The notes: generated by a model not told the origin, from the letters alone. A DNA stretch of 60,000 nt from Cryptomeria japonica (GCF_030272615.1 NC_081414.1:236408733-236468732); one strand, 5' to 3'; positions 14,565 through 25,606 are shown, counted from the first letter of the stretch. Numbers and translations: made by a program.

Positions 14565-16252
14565 ATTGAAGCTTCATTGATTCGTCTTGAAGAGGCATTA
14601 TTGCGACGTCAAGAGGCAGATCTGAGGAGCAGCATCTTTTGGAGGCGTCCTAGACCAGATCCGACCTCTCCATTGCGTCCGGAAGGCCATTTCCATGAAT
14701 TTTGGTTATAAAGTTGGCCTATTTTGGTGAGAAATTTTTTTTCTCCATTCTTGCCTATATCGTACGGATTTCGAAAATTTTTTTATTAATATTCAGAAAA
14801 AATAAAATAAAATTTCTTTCTGAAATATTGTTTCGAAAAAATCAAAAATCGGAAAAATTTGGAAAATTTTCAATCAAAAAAATAAAAAAAAAAGCAAAAA
14901 AAATAAATAAAAAAAGTTGTTTTTTGGGGGGTCCGCAGACCCCCCCCCGCGTGACCCATTCTGCAGGTGTGCAGAGCCGACGCCGTACCCCCGCGGTACC
15001 TGTTCGCAGAGCCCGCACCGTCTTGTCAGTACCTGTTTGTACCGCCACTCGTCCTCCGGCCGTCCGATTCTGTCGGCGCCTCGTCTGCGACGCCCGCGCC
15101 ACGCTCCCGACTCCGCCCCGCTCCAGCTCCTCCCTCGGTCTCCGCTTCCGGCAACAACACCCACCGGTTCCTCTCCACCGCCTGCGCTGTTTCGTGCGCC
15201 GCCGCCACCTCCCGTCCTCCATTGCCGGACGACATCCTCCGCCGGCACTCCGCTCCACGCAGCGCCCGTCCGTGTAGGTGCCAACACACCGCCACGTGGA
15301 CCTTCCGTACGAACAGTCAGCTTATCCGTATGCCACCTCGACAGTACGGCTTGCACAGTCAGCACGCCACACAGATCCTCCGTACAGTGACACGCAGCAT
15401 TCCGTACACACAGTCATCCGTACAGACGCCACGTAATCTGCCACGTGTTTGCCCTGTCATCAATTCCGTACAGTACGGACTGTACAGTCAGCAGGCCGAG
15501 TCATTTGTCCGTACGGTACGGACGCCCAGTCAGCCAGGAAGGTGAAGTTTTTGCGACGGTCATACAGTCATCAAATTTAATCTAATGACTTGCTGACATC
15601 AGCGCCACATCAGCTGGGTTTGAAAATTTTTGGACCCCCTCTCATTTGCATTTTTGATTTTGCAGTTCAACTTCAAATGGCCATAACTTGCTCATTTTTG
15701 CTCCTTTTTGGGTGCAATTTGTTTTGAAATGGGCTATAATTTCGTGTTCTCCACAGTGGTGAAAGAATTTTTTGATTTTGATGCACGAATTTTTCAGAAA
15801 ATGCAGTTTTTGGTGACTGTCCCTGAGTAATCCCAGTTTTTGCAACTTCAGAGGCTTCGTTTGGGGTCATCCGACCTCTTTTTTAGGTGCTGTTTTTTTT
15901 GAAAGTGCGTATTTTTTCGTCTACTTTCACATGATGCTATCAGATTGATGTCATTGTAAGTATAAATTATACTTTCAGATCTTAGCCATTTTTAGCTATC
16001 TTGGTACTTGTATATTTGCTTGAATCTCAGTTAGATTCATTGCACTATTGATTGAAGTCTCTTGTATCTCATTTGAGAAGTTGTAAATTTTGCATCATAA
16101 GCCCACTTTGCCTTGTTTTGCAAGTGGCTCATTGTAATCGCACTAAGTATAAAGTGCCAAAATCATCACTTTTGGGGGGGTACTTTGATTGATTGAATTT
16201 GGGGGGTGTCTCTTGTGCCTTTTTGCTCTTGTGTTCTTTCCTTTTTGCTGCT
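14565..16252 (+). other. Leader of the nested Copia element with GC-rich block
   Basis: This 1.7-kb leader is AT-rich at both ends but contains a sharply bounded GC- and CpG-rich block at about 14928-15545. The block follows 'tttttttgggggg…cccccccccc'. Several frames stay open across it on both strands (for example 14702-15277, 14967-15545 and 14842-15258 minus), as expected of stop-poor GC-rich DNA. The predicted peptides are Arg/Pro/Ser/Ala-rich with no domain, so I do not call a gene. The block may be captured foreign DNA or a retained CpG-rich regulatory segment. Downstream, 15640-16250 is AT-rich and T-rich with no gene. Confidence 0.6.
15290..15530 (+). repeat. CCGTAC / ACAGTCAGC motif array in the Copia leader
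   Basis: Nine or more CGTAC or GTACGG/GTACAG motifs occur in about 240 bp, interleaved with cagtcagc (about 15314, 15355, 15488, 15529) and gccacgt. Examples are ccgtacgaacagtcagc, ccgtacagtacggactg and ccgtacggtacggac. Spacing is irregular, unlike a simple tandem array. The same GTAC core dominates the leader of the surrounding gypsy element. Confidence 0.75.
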
Positions 16253-18535
16253 ATGGGTTCTTCTAAGTTTCCTCTCTTAACTCCACATAATTATGCTACT
16301 TGGAAAATTGATGCATGGAGTAAACTTATGGAAAAATGACTCACTCATTACATTGATAGAACTATTGTTGCTCCAGCTGATCCTAAGGTTGATCCAGTTG
16401 GTCACTTAGATTGGCTCACTAAAAATATCATGGCAATTGGTACCTTAAGAAAGTATGTATCAAAGGATCTCATTTTTCATATTGAGAAATGCACTCTAAT
16501 CAAGGATGCTTGGCAAAAGTTTCAAGACTTGTATGGTCAAGTTGATGAGATTAGGGGATATCAAATTGATAGTGATCTCACCATGTTAGATCCCAAAAAC
16601 TTTGATACTATACAAGATTATGTCACTAAGGCAAATGAGTTGAGGGCACAACTCAAAGATTGTGGCATTGATAAAAAGGATACTCAATTGATATTCAACT
16701 TGATAGGGAAGCTTCCACAAGAATATGCAGCTTTTGTTTCTAGTTTCCAAACTCATAGGATGATAATGGGTTCAAGCTACAAAATGCCTACATTTGATGC
16801 TTTCAATGAAATGTTGATGATGGAACAAACTAAGTTGATAAGCATGGGCATTCTTAAGGCTTCTTCTAAGTCTCAAGCATTAGTGGCAAATCAAGGAAAC
16901 AAAGGAAATCAAGGAAAGGACAACTCAAACAAGAAGAAATGGCAATCAAAGCCTAAAGAAAAAGCATCATCTTCTCCACAACAAGGAGATTCATCCTCTT
17001 CCAAGAGAGATAATTCACCAAAGAGAGAGAGACCTACTTGTGCTTATTGTAAAAAGATTGGTCATGAGGAACATCGTTGCCATACTAAGAAGATTAATGA
17101 GCTCACACATATCATCAAAAAGCATAACATTGATTTGCCTAAAGTCTACAAGAAGGATGATTCATCAACTTCCACTTCCTCACATTCAAAAGGAAAAGGG
17201 CAAGCATTCATGGCTTCTACAAGTGGAAAGACTCACTCTTTTGGAACAAGAAAAGGAAAAGCTCTATGTGCTACAACAAATCATACTTCAGAGAGATGGC
17301 TTCTAGATTCAGGGGCTTCTCATCATATGGCATCTTCACAGTCTATGTTCTCTACATTCGAGCCTTGCACCATGCCTCAGATTTTGATGGGCAATCATAC
17401 ATACATGGATGTGATTGGGAAAGGATCTATTGACATTGGGGATAACTCCTTCAATGATGTGTTGTGCGTACCCCACTTGACAAACAATCTCCTTTCTATC
17501 TATCAAATCACACATGGCACAACTAAGAGAGTTGTGGAGTTCACACCTGACTCAGTTTTTATTAGAGACATGGAGACTAGAGCTATCATTGCAACTGGGG
17601 TGGTTGATCATGCATCTCGGTTATACTCCTTTTTAGATTTTGTTGATGATGATGATTTCACATTTGATGATTCTACACATGATGATCACACTTATTATGA
17701 TGATTCAGATTTTGAGGAGAACTTTGGACACTTGAACATGGGGATTCTCACATGTAACCCAGTTCTTGAGTCTTGTATTTCATCTCCTCATATTGATATC
17801 ACATCACCTATTGCACCTGATGATGCAGATAGTGCAACAGTTTTGCCTTCATGTGATTCAGTGCAGCAGGATATACATTGTCTTCCAGCTTCAGATTCAT
17901 GGGATGATTACATAACAGATATTGCAGGTTTGTTTGTGGAATCCTACATTGAAGATTTGAGAGACATCATTGCTGACATACATCTTCTCTTTGATGAAGG
18001 TGATCCTTCTTCAATTGTTGCGAGGGCACACTCTGACCCTCTTGTTCATTCTCTACATGATCATTCTTTCAAGGTTGACATGATTGTGGATACTTATGTA
18101 CAACAGTTTGAGGAGGTCTCTTTATGCTTTGAGGAGACACATGAGTCTTTGGATATTGTTTTACATTCATCTTCACTAGATGTTGGAGTTCTTTTTTCAG
18201 TAGTGTGGAGCAGTTCACCACCTTTGGAAGGGGTATCTTTTAGCATCGACATGAGGACACTTGAGCAGTTTTCAGAGATTCCTTTCATCATGAGTTTTCT
18301 TCATACATCTTCCCTTCATGATTGGGGAGACTTCATGGATACACCTTTGGTTTTGTTTCTTCCTAAGGGGAGGAATGTTGTTCGACATTCGTGGAGCAGT
18401 TTCTTCATACATCAAGCTTCTATCATTGGTGCAGATTCTTCATTGAGGGAGGATCACAGTTTGACTTCTCTTCTTCTCTCGTATGGGGGGGACTTTTTCC
18501 TCACATGGGGTTTTGTTCCTCACATACTTCTTTGA
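16253..18535 (+). CDS. gag: Copia gag-protease protein with acidic tail, one early stop
   Basis: An ATG at 16253 opens a frame matching the start of Copia gag (…HNYATWKIDAWSKLM) but meets TGA at 16337. The same frame is then open for 701 codons from Met at 16430. Numbering from 16430: a UBN2-type gag domain (about 1-150), Lys/Ser-rich linker, CCHC zinc knuckle CAYCKKIGHEEHRC (204-217), and retropepsin with LLDSGASHHM (291-300) and VLCVPHLTNNLLSI. A remnant of the gag-pre-integrase motif follows (FGHLN, 432-436). From about 403 on the sequence is Asp/Ser-rich and acidic, where integrase would normally follow. The last 60 or so codons coincide with a T/C- and G-run-rich 3' segment and may not be truly coding. 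The long open frame in a 99%-identical-LTR element suggests recent activity in trans. The early TGA may force use of Met 16430. Confidence 0.85.
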
Positions 18536-18757
18536 GAGTTCTCTTGTATAGCTTTCATCTCTCTTTTGGGGGAGGGTTTTTTCCCATTGGGTTTTTCTCT
18601 CTTTCCCCACTTTGTGAGAGATTTCATTGCATTGGTTTGCATGCATTTGCATTTGTGCATGGGTACCTAACATGGCCTCGTAGCCGGGACCCATCTTGCA
18701 TTGCTTAGTTGCATTGTAGACTTAAGTGCATTCCCCTAAGTTGCACTTAAGGGGGGG
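18536..18757 (+). other. 3' end and polypurine tract of the nested Copia element
   Basis: A T/G-rich segment without a gene leads to the polypurine tract cacttaaggggggg at 18744-18757, immediately before the 3' LTR. Confidence 0.85.
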
Positions 18758-19236
18758 TGTTGGTGTAAATAATTATTCATCATGGATATTATTACACTTA
18801 CTTAAGTTTAATTAGGATAATGCATTTCATAGTAGTTTGGATATGAGACACTTGGGTGTTTGTGTCACATTGGGATAGTGTGTGTAGGAGAAATTCCACC
18901 TCTTATGGTGTTGATCTTGTTATTACACTATCATATCCACTTATTGTGGAGTGATAATTCCACCTTCGGTGGGTGATCCACCTCATGTGGAATATTATAT
19001 TATTTCTCCTACCTACCCATACCTATTTCCTACCTACCCTTGTTTCTTATTGAGCCATATGTCATATTTGTGTGCTCATACATATCCCTAGCCTTGCCTA
19101 TATAAGCAGGCTCATCTACATTGTATGTAGGTTGTTGATCATTTTTCTATTGATGAGAATACAGTTTATTCTTGTCTCATATTATGTCTCTATCTTGTAC
19201 ATTTCATTGACCTCTTGATCTTGGCAAAATCCAACA
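18758..19236 (+). mobile_element. 3' LTR of the nested Copia element
   Basis: 479 bp, TGTTGG…CCAACA, TATA box at 19099-19105. It differs from the 5' LTR at five sites, all substitutions, four of them transitions. Confidence 0.95.
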
Positions 19237-19241
19237 CACAT

Positions 19242-20497
19242 CATACACTTTTCAGTGGATAATATCTTTTGGATAATGATTGTAACATGATTGTTCAACT
19301 TTTCTATATTGTTTTTCGCTATCATGATTTCTGAGTGCCTCCAAGATGTCATTGACTAGAGGAACAAGGAAGGAATATGATAATTTTCTTGTCTGTTGTC
19401 TAAAAATTAATCATTAATATGTGCAAATTTGTCTTGGGACATGATCATCAAAGTATCATTGAAGACATTTCCAATTTGCATATTGAAATGATTAATACTG
19501 CCTGTTTTATGCAAGCAACACTCAGGTCATCTCAGTTCAATTATACCTCGATGCTTGTGCTAACTTGCTATATCAAAATCCAGGAAAGAAGTGCTCAGGT
19601 CATCATGGTTTAATTATACCATTGATGTTTTCACTCACTTTCCACATTTCAAAAGCTCAATGATGACAAAAACACAAAATAATCCAGTGACTGGTTCGGT
19701 CGTAGCTTTGCATTTCATTTGCATTTAGCTTGCATTTCATTATTACATGGGATCTAACATGCTCCTTTTATCCAAGGTAAAATTTATTGCAGGAATCATC
19801 AAAGTATCATCACAAGTGTATACACAATCAAGCGAATAACTCATATTTCTTTAGATATTGTCAACCCAACGAAAATCCTATGCTATCTCTCTCAACAAAG
19901 ATCAACATCAACATATCCAAAAAAAATTGCAACTGGCTATCAACAAAATGTCAGTTATCTATCTACTCAGCCTTATCAAATCAAATCAATCAATCAAAAC
20001 TAATCGATTCTATCATCTTTTTCTTATACAGGATGTATCCTTCCTGAAACTAGATGATCTAATTTTGAGTCATGTCTTCTATAGGATGTATCTTTCCTGA
20101 AACCTGACGCTCTGATCATGTCTTATATAGGATGAATCCTTCCTAAAACTAGACGCTATGATCATTCATGTCTTATACAGGATGAATCCTTCCTGAAACC
20201 AGACCGAATCTAATCAATCAAGATTTTTCAATCTTATGGATTTAAGCAATCAAGCTAATCGAAGAACTCACATTTTCATCAAACCATAGTTGCATAAATC
20301 AAATCAAATCTATCAGGATATCAATCTCGCAAAAACTCCAAAGATCAATTATCTCAATTGATCTCCCGAGGGGGCATCATCATACTGGGATTTAGCAATC
20401 AAGAGCTGGGGCATTCTATAAAACCAATATCATCACCAAAATGAGATTATTCTTTGAATCAATGCGTCATCACACCTTGCTTCAAAAAGGGGAAAAA
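19242..20497 (+). other. 3' untranslated region of the gypsy element, part 2, with PPT
   Basis: This continues the gypsy sequence interrupted by the nested element. I see no gene; short frames at 19419-19613 and 19787-20100 have no domain. It holds a degenerate tandem repeat (20015-20205) and ends in a polypurine tract, caaaaaggggaaaaa (20483-20497), next to the 3' LTR. Confidence 0.7.
20015..20205 (+). repeat. Degenerate 46-53-bp tandem repeat (four copies)
   Basis: The phrase 'tcttataca/tggatg(t/a)atccttcctgaaac' starts units at about 20022, 20075, 20121 and 20171. Unit length drifts between 46 and 53 bp. Each unit carries 'agatg/gacgctatgatcatg' downstream. Confidence 0.85.
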
Positions 20498-21478
20498 TCT
20501 ATACACCTAAAAATGGTCTGAAGATAATTAATTGAATAAGCAACTATTTAATTAATCTCCCTCCCCAATTTAATTGAATTCATCAACAATTTGATTAAAT
20601 CCTCCATCTTCATCTACTTATTAATAAATCTAATGATTTATTAAATAGGTTCATCTCAATAATCCCTTTGATTAATTAATTCAAACCCATCAAAATCATT
20701 CTTCTAATCCCTTAATTAATTAAAACAAATCAAATCAATGAGTTGTTGAAATTAATTAGCCTTTTTCACAATATTTGAATTTCTAAATTCAAATTCTCCT
20801 AACTTCTACCACTCCTAAACGTAACCATTCCTAAACCTAACCCATTCTACCTACCACCATGTCCCCTTTCATCTAACATCTTCTAGATCCTTGTGACACT
20901 TGTCATTAAGTGTTCCCTATCATCTAACCTCTTCTAGAAGCCTCTTGACACTTGTCACCATAGAGATGACAAGTGTTCCCTTTAATCCAACCCCCTTTGC
21001 CAACTTCCTCCAATTTAACCATTGATATCTTCAGATCAATCTTGACCGTTGAATCTTGCCACCTCACCCCAAGCCTTGGAATTCCTATAAATAGACCCCA
21101 TTTTGGAGCCTTGGAATTCATCATTTGCATTGTTATTATAGGAATCTAGCTTATAGTTTATCATTTCTTAGCAATGTTATCATGCTCAATTTAGCTTAAA
21201 TCTTAGCTTAATCATGCTAGATCAATCATTCATGTAGCTTAATCATGTTATCTTGCTATGTATCTTAATCATTCAAATCCTCCATCTAGATGTAGTCAAG
21301 TCACAGGAATTTGCCTAATCAAATCTGAGAGCAAAATTCATACTCGCATTTACTAGGAGGCAATAAGTCGATTAGCTATGGTTTTTCATTTCATTAATCA
21401 TATCTTCTAACCATGCTTGTAATGATTTATGGAGTGCATTGTGGTTGCAGATATAGGTACACGTCACAGAGCACGACA
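20498..21478 (+). mobile_element. 3' LTR of the gypsy element (981 bp)
   Basis: Homologous to 6859-7853 end to end. It starts tctatacacc (the expected TG is TC here, one substitution) and ends gcacgaca, followed by the CAAAG duplication. TATA box tataaata is at 21086-21093. Confidence 0.92.
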
Positions 21479-21483
21479 CAAAG

Positions 21484-22790
21484 TATGTTGTCCAACTCCA
21501 CATATGAATACATGATAAAATTAATAAATGTGAACAATAGTTAATAATTTGAGATGCCTTTTCTAAATATCCATCTTATAAAAACCAGAAGTACCAATTC
21601 AAGTTAAGCAATTTTATATTATTTAAAAAAATATATTTAAAAATATTAAATAAGAGAACTTGCCATCTATGTGGGTTTGAAAAGACTACCTAGGTTGATT
21701 GCATGCCAATAATTAGAGAAGGGTTAAATTTGCATGAGATGTGTGGTAAATATAAGAAAACAAACTCTAAAGGAAATTCATTTTTTACATTCACAAATCT
21801 TTTTTTGGAGCTTTGGACTTTTAACTACCATTCTTGGTGAATTTATAGTCAATGAAGGGATCATAGATATGGTAGGTTGAGCAAGTAACTCTTAGATTTA
21901 TATTAAATTATAATTGAAATGCAATAAAACGGTTAGTCAAGATTTAGTCATCAACATAATACTAAACCACTTAAAAGCATTATCAAGGAAGATTAGTAAA
22001 CAAGAAGCTAGGAAATAAACAAAACAAAATGAAAACAAAACTTCCCCCATGATGCTCCCTTGTGTTAGCTCCTGCTTATCCTCCTCCTCTCCAAGTTCTT
22101 GTTGTTATGTAGAGTATGCCCTCGGTGTGAGCACTAGCACAATGGGATGCCAAATGGAAGATGGTAGATGATTGATTATGTCAAGTGTGAATGAGGATGC
22201 AAATGAAGTGTTAATGTAAACTAGCAACTCCAACTAGTGGAAGAGATAAAACATGAAACAAATCATTCAAAATCTTTGCAAGATAACAATGCATGGATAA
22301 CTCCTCGCTTGTGTGTGTCCACTCAAAAATGAAAGAATGAGCCCTATTTATAGAGAAAATGGGAAAATGAAGGGTTGTGATTGAATTGATTGACGAAGTG
22401 CTAGGATTGCTTGAGGAAGTGGTGATCCTCAATCTATGTGCTCCCCTTCAAGCCAATCACATTGTTGACAAGTTTCAACAAGGGAAGGCTTGAGAGGAGA
22501 GGGAAAAAGCATGGGATGAAATTTCAAAAATTTGGGAGATCTCTCGAATTTTTTTGAGAAAAATAGGCATGGTAGAATAGTGGATTTGGGAATGAATGAG
22601 GGTGAATGGCGAACGGTAGAGAATAATGGGAAATCGATAAGCACCCTTAGGTCATGTAGGAGATACGATACAAATGCGGTATTGTGGTGCATTTGATTAA
22701 TGTTGGTCAATTGATCAATATTGTTTGGACAATCTGGTGCAAATGGTTGAATTGCCCCTGTTTTTAGTCAAAGCATTATAGTTGATGTCA
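21484..22790 (-). mobile_element. Minus-strand LTR-like DNA, target of a Copia insertion
   Basis: 21484-21914 shows nothing recognisable. From 21915 (tgaaatgcaataaaa) to about 22500 the sequence is clearly homologous to 39500-40080, the U5-side half of a minus-strand gypsy LTR. It includes a minus-strand TATA (plus strand ctatttatag at 22343). Beyond about 22505 the two copies diverge completely. The segment is interrupted at 22791 by the Copia element, so its U3 side may continue at 27249. Open frames at 22211-22710 are on LTR sequence and are not genes. Confidence 0.6.
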
Positions 22791-23082
22791 GTTTTTGTTA
22801 GATTTATGGATCAGAATTAAAATTTATCTTGTTCTATGTATTACTGATTAAAATATAAAACTGACTATCTTCTTTTGTATGGCAGGTGAGAGGAGAATTT
22901 TTTATTTTCTATGTCCTATCTCACGAATGCCACTCAATATAAGTATATAACAAATGGGACACGGTCAAGCAATGCCTTGATCGGTCATGACCAATCAAGA
23001 CATTACTTGATCGTGCCCTTTTGTTTATACTAACAAATGCATGTTTCACCATAAATGCCAATCGGTGTGGGTTAGTATTATA

Positions 23083-23268
23083 ACCGAAGTCTATCAGTAT
23101 TTGCTCAATGCTAACAGCCGATAGTTATCAGTGTGTTAGCCTTGACAACCGATAACTATCGGTGTAGACAAACACACCAATAACTATCGGTGACCTTTAT
23201 ATTGCCACCCGATATATCGTATGCATCCCAAAATAATAATATGCAGCCCGATATAATAATATGCAACC

Positions 23269-23275
<7 letters not shown>
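23083..23275. repeat. Clustered CCGATA…TATCGG near-palindromes in the LTR
   Basis: Units such as accgataactatcggt (23148-23163), gccgatagttatcagt (23118-23133), accaataactatcggt and acccgatatatcg follow one another, then cccgatataat strings lead into the AT microsatellite. The paired LTR has matching copies at 26830-27000, with changes in the arms. Confidence 0.75.

Positions 23276-23335
<60 letters not shown>
23271..23335. repeat. (AT)n microsatellite inside the 3' LTR
   Basis: About 65 bases of alternating AT. The matching run in the other LTR (26999-27054) is about ten bases shorter, so the tract has changed length since insertion. Confidence 0.97.
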
Positions 23336-23338
<3 letters not shown>

Positions 23339-23605
23339 TGGTATTATCATTATTTATGTTAATCGATATACATTTAAATATAGTAATAATTATTATTATC
23401 TAATCAATTTAACAATAATAATAATAAATAACATAATGATATATATAATTAAATGTTGAAGGCCTTAAGGCCAATTTAACATTTAATTTTATCCGACTGA
23501 AGCTATAAATCATCAACACTCCCTCTTAGCTAGGGAGGATAAAAGGTATTGGGAGCAATATTCATAAATCGTATGATGCTTATCTTGGGACCATAGTTTC
23601 AAGAT

Positions 23606-23972
23606 GTGAATTGCCTCTGTCAATGATTCTATTCACAAACTCTTGAGTGGATTGCCTCTGTCGGCGATTCTATCCATAAGCTCTTGTGTGGATTGCCTCA
23701 GTCGGCGATTCTATCCACAAGCTCTTGTGTGGATTGCCTCAGTCAGCGATTCTATCCATGAGCTCTCACGTGGATTGCCTTTGTCGGCGATTCTATCCAT
23801 GAGTTCTTGTGTGGATTGCCTCAGTCGGCGATTCTATCCACAAGCTCTTACGTGGATTGCCTCAGTCGGCGATTCTATCCATGAGCTCTTGTGTGGATTG
23901 CCTCTGTCGACAATTCTATCCACAAGCTCTTACGTGGATTGCCTCAGTCGATGATTCTATCCACAATCTTGA
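23606..23972. repeat. 41-bp minisatellite, nine copies
   Basis: The phrase attgcct recurs at 23610 (as aattgcct), 23651, 23692, 23733, 23774, 23815, 23856, 23897 and 23938, an exact 41-bp period. The unit reads 'gtggattgcctc(a/t)gtcggcgattctatcca(c/t)(a/g)agctctt'. It lies in the internal 3' part of the minus-strand Copia element, next to its 3' LTR. The plus-strand open frame at 23643-23954 is an artefact of the array: 41 bp is not a multiple of three, so the frames rotate. Confidence 0.95.
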
Positions 23973-24101
23973 GTTATTGTAAGATCGTCAACTTCCAATA
24001 ATCTCAAAAATACAAGTGGAAATCATTTGGAAGTTGTCACTTCCTTATGATTTACACAGGGCCCATAAAATAATTATTAGTATTAATAATAATAATCAAT
24101 A

Positions 24102-25586
24102 TTTACTGTAGACGTATAAAAGTGACCATATTCCTAAATGAATATTTTATGTTCATTTCTCTATTTGATTAAATCCAATTTAATTAAATTATCCACATTC
24201 CTCTATTTTATTAAATAAATTACTCAATTTATTTAAATAAAATTCACTATACCCATTTAATGAATAAATCATTTTATTCAATTAAATCCCCCCATCCACT
24301 TTTAATTAAATTCAAATTTAATTAAATAGTTATCCCAAATTGAATAAATCTAATTTATTTAATTTCCCCAAATTGCAACCAAATTGAATCACTTTATTTC
24401 AATTAAATCCTATTATCCCTCCATCCACTTGCAAAATCCCAAACCCCTTTCTAATCCCTTCTAGAATCTTCTAATCACTTCTAATTAACCTAACCCCTCC
24501 CCTAAACTTTGTCACATTCCTAAGCAAGAGGAGGTCACTTCTCAAAACCCTTAAAGTCTTTGATAACCATTAAAGGTTTTCAACCTTCAACCACCAAAAT
24601 CCTCAAAGTCTTTGAAAACCATTGAAGGCTTTCAACCTTCAACCACTTAATCCCCAAAGTCTCCAATAACCATTAATGGTTAATTCAAACCCTCCCACAT
24701 GGTTAAAACATTTGTTTTGACTCAACCTCTATCCAACCCAAGGGTCTCATCAGGCCATTAATGCTTTGACCATGATTATCTCTTAATCATTTGCACAAAG
24801 GTTTATCCTTGGATTAACTCCTAATCCAGTGGGTAATCCTAACTTAGACTTGACCCTTAGCCTTTAGATAACCATGAGGTCTTCTCATGCCTTTAATGCC
24901 TCCAACCTCTTCTCTCAACCCAATCCTATGTTGACACTTGTCACCATTTCATTGGTACAAATTGTGCACATGGATCCCCAACTTTCAAACCTGGCCCTTG
25001 ATTAAACCTTTCAATCCTGACCATCCATTGCCCTGTTTTTGCTATAAATAGAGCCCTCATTCCTCCATTCTTAACAATCATCTTTCAAATTTGAAGCATC
25101 ACACTTATGCTCAAATTCTTTCAAAGCTCTCATTTCATATATGCTCCCCATTTAGCCTCTTTTAGAATAGAAATTAGACTAAATATGCATGCTAGAGTAC
25201 TTTATTTATCATTTTAGCTCAATCATAGACTAAATATAGTATGCTAGGATAGTATTCATACTAACCTCGTCATCTTATCATCTAGTTTATTGCATTTTAG
25301 TATCATACATAGCTTAACATCCATCTCATACTAGAATCAATTAAAAGCATCTCTCGTTCTCATATTTGCCATCCCCAAACCATTTTGCTCAGTAATCTGA
25401 GAGCAAAAACGTTGGTTTGAGGGACATTGTGAGATAGAGAACCATGGGACCCTCCTTGGGAAGCTGAGTAACACTACGTTACTCCATAGCTTGCATCAAG
25501 AAGTCTTGTGTGTGTGTGTGGACTAGTAATTCATCATATTTTCACATATTAAGTTTTATTCGCCCACTTTTCCCGCATACATTTAC
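24102..25586 (+). mobile_element. Solo Ty3/gypsy LTR with TTTAC target duplication
   Basis: A 1475-bp sequence (24107-25581) begins TGTAGACGTATAAAAG and ends CCCGCATACA. It is flanked by TTTAC on both sides (24102-24106 and 25582-25586). It has AATTAAAT-rich U3, a TATA box tataaata near 25045 and no primer site or coding sequence on either side, so it is a solo LTR on the plus strand. The start resembles the gypsy LTR at 40852 (minus strand, TGTAGACACGTATTTT), and 'cacattcctaa…gtcacttctcaaaa' is shared with it. It interrupts the Copia element described at 22791-27248. Confidence 0.85.
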
Positions 25587-25606
25587 AATTTTTACCTCAG
25601 AAGTGC

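Larger units (their letters stand above)
14068..19241 (+). mobile_element. Nested non-autonomous Copia retrotransposon (5.16 kb)
   Basis: Identical-length LTRs (14073-14551 and 18758-19236, 479 bp each, 5 substitutions) are flanked by an exact 5-bp duplication CACAT (14068-14072 and 19237-19241). LTR ends are TGTTGG…CCAACA. The internal part has a tRNA-iMet primer site, a long leader with a GC-rich block, one gag-protease reading frame and a polypurine tract. There is no integrase, RT or RNase H. With about 1% LTR divergence, it is the youngest clearly datable insertion in the window. Confidence 0.95.
6854..21483 (+). mobile_element. Ty3/gypsy (Tat-type) LTR retrotransposon with nested Copia insertion
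   Basis: Two homologous LTRs (6859-7853 and 20498-21478) are flanked by an exact 5-bp target duplication CAAAG at 6854-6858 and 21479-21483. The host site was therefore …ctcaaag|tatgttg…. The element spans 14.6 kb, or about 9.45 kb without the nested Copia element at 14068-19241. The LTRs differ at roughly 30 positions plus one 14-bp length change (about 3%), so the insertion is older than the nested one (about 1%). Gene order is leader, protease, truncated RT start, second RNase H, integrase, long 3' region. No gag zinc knuckle was found, and the RT core is deleted. Confidence 0.93.
22796..23518 (-). mobile_element. 3' LTR of the minus-strand Copia element
   Basis: 723 bp. It contains a long AT microsatellite and several near-palindromes of the type ccgataactatcgg. 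The adjacent minus-strand purine tract (plus strand ctccctcttagc, 23519-23530) is the likely polypurine tract. Confidence 0.9.

Noticed and set aside
14702-15545. Overlapping open frames on both strands (up to 192 codons) in the Copia leader
   Set aside because: They coincide with the GC-rich block, where stops are rare in all frames. The peptides are Arg/Pro/Ser-rich with no motif, and frames on both strands are open at once.
23643-23954. 103-codon plus-strand frame with repeated CVDCLSRRFYP-like units
   Set aside because: Produced entirely by the 41-bp minisatellite, which happens to lack stops. A 41-bp period rotates the frame, so there is no consistent protein repeat.
23606-23972. Regular direct repeats considered as a CRISPR array
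   Set aside because: Units are contiguous with no unique spacers, the period is 41 bp without variable inserts, and the context is a plant retrotransposon. It is a minisatellite.
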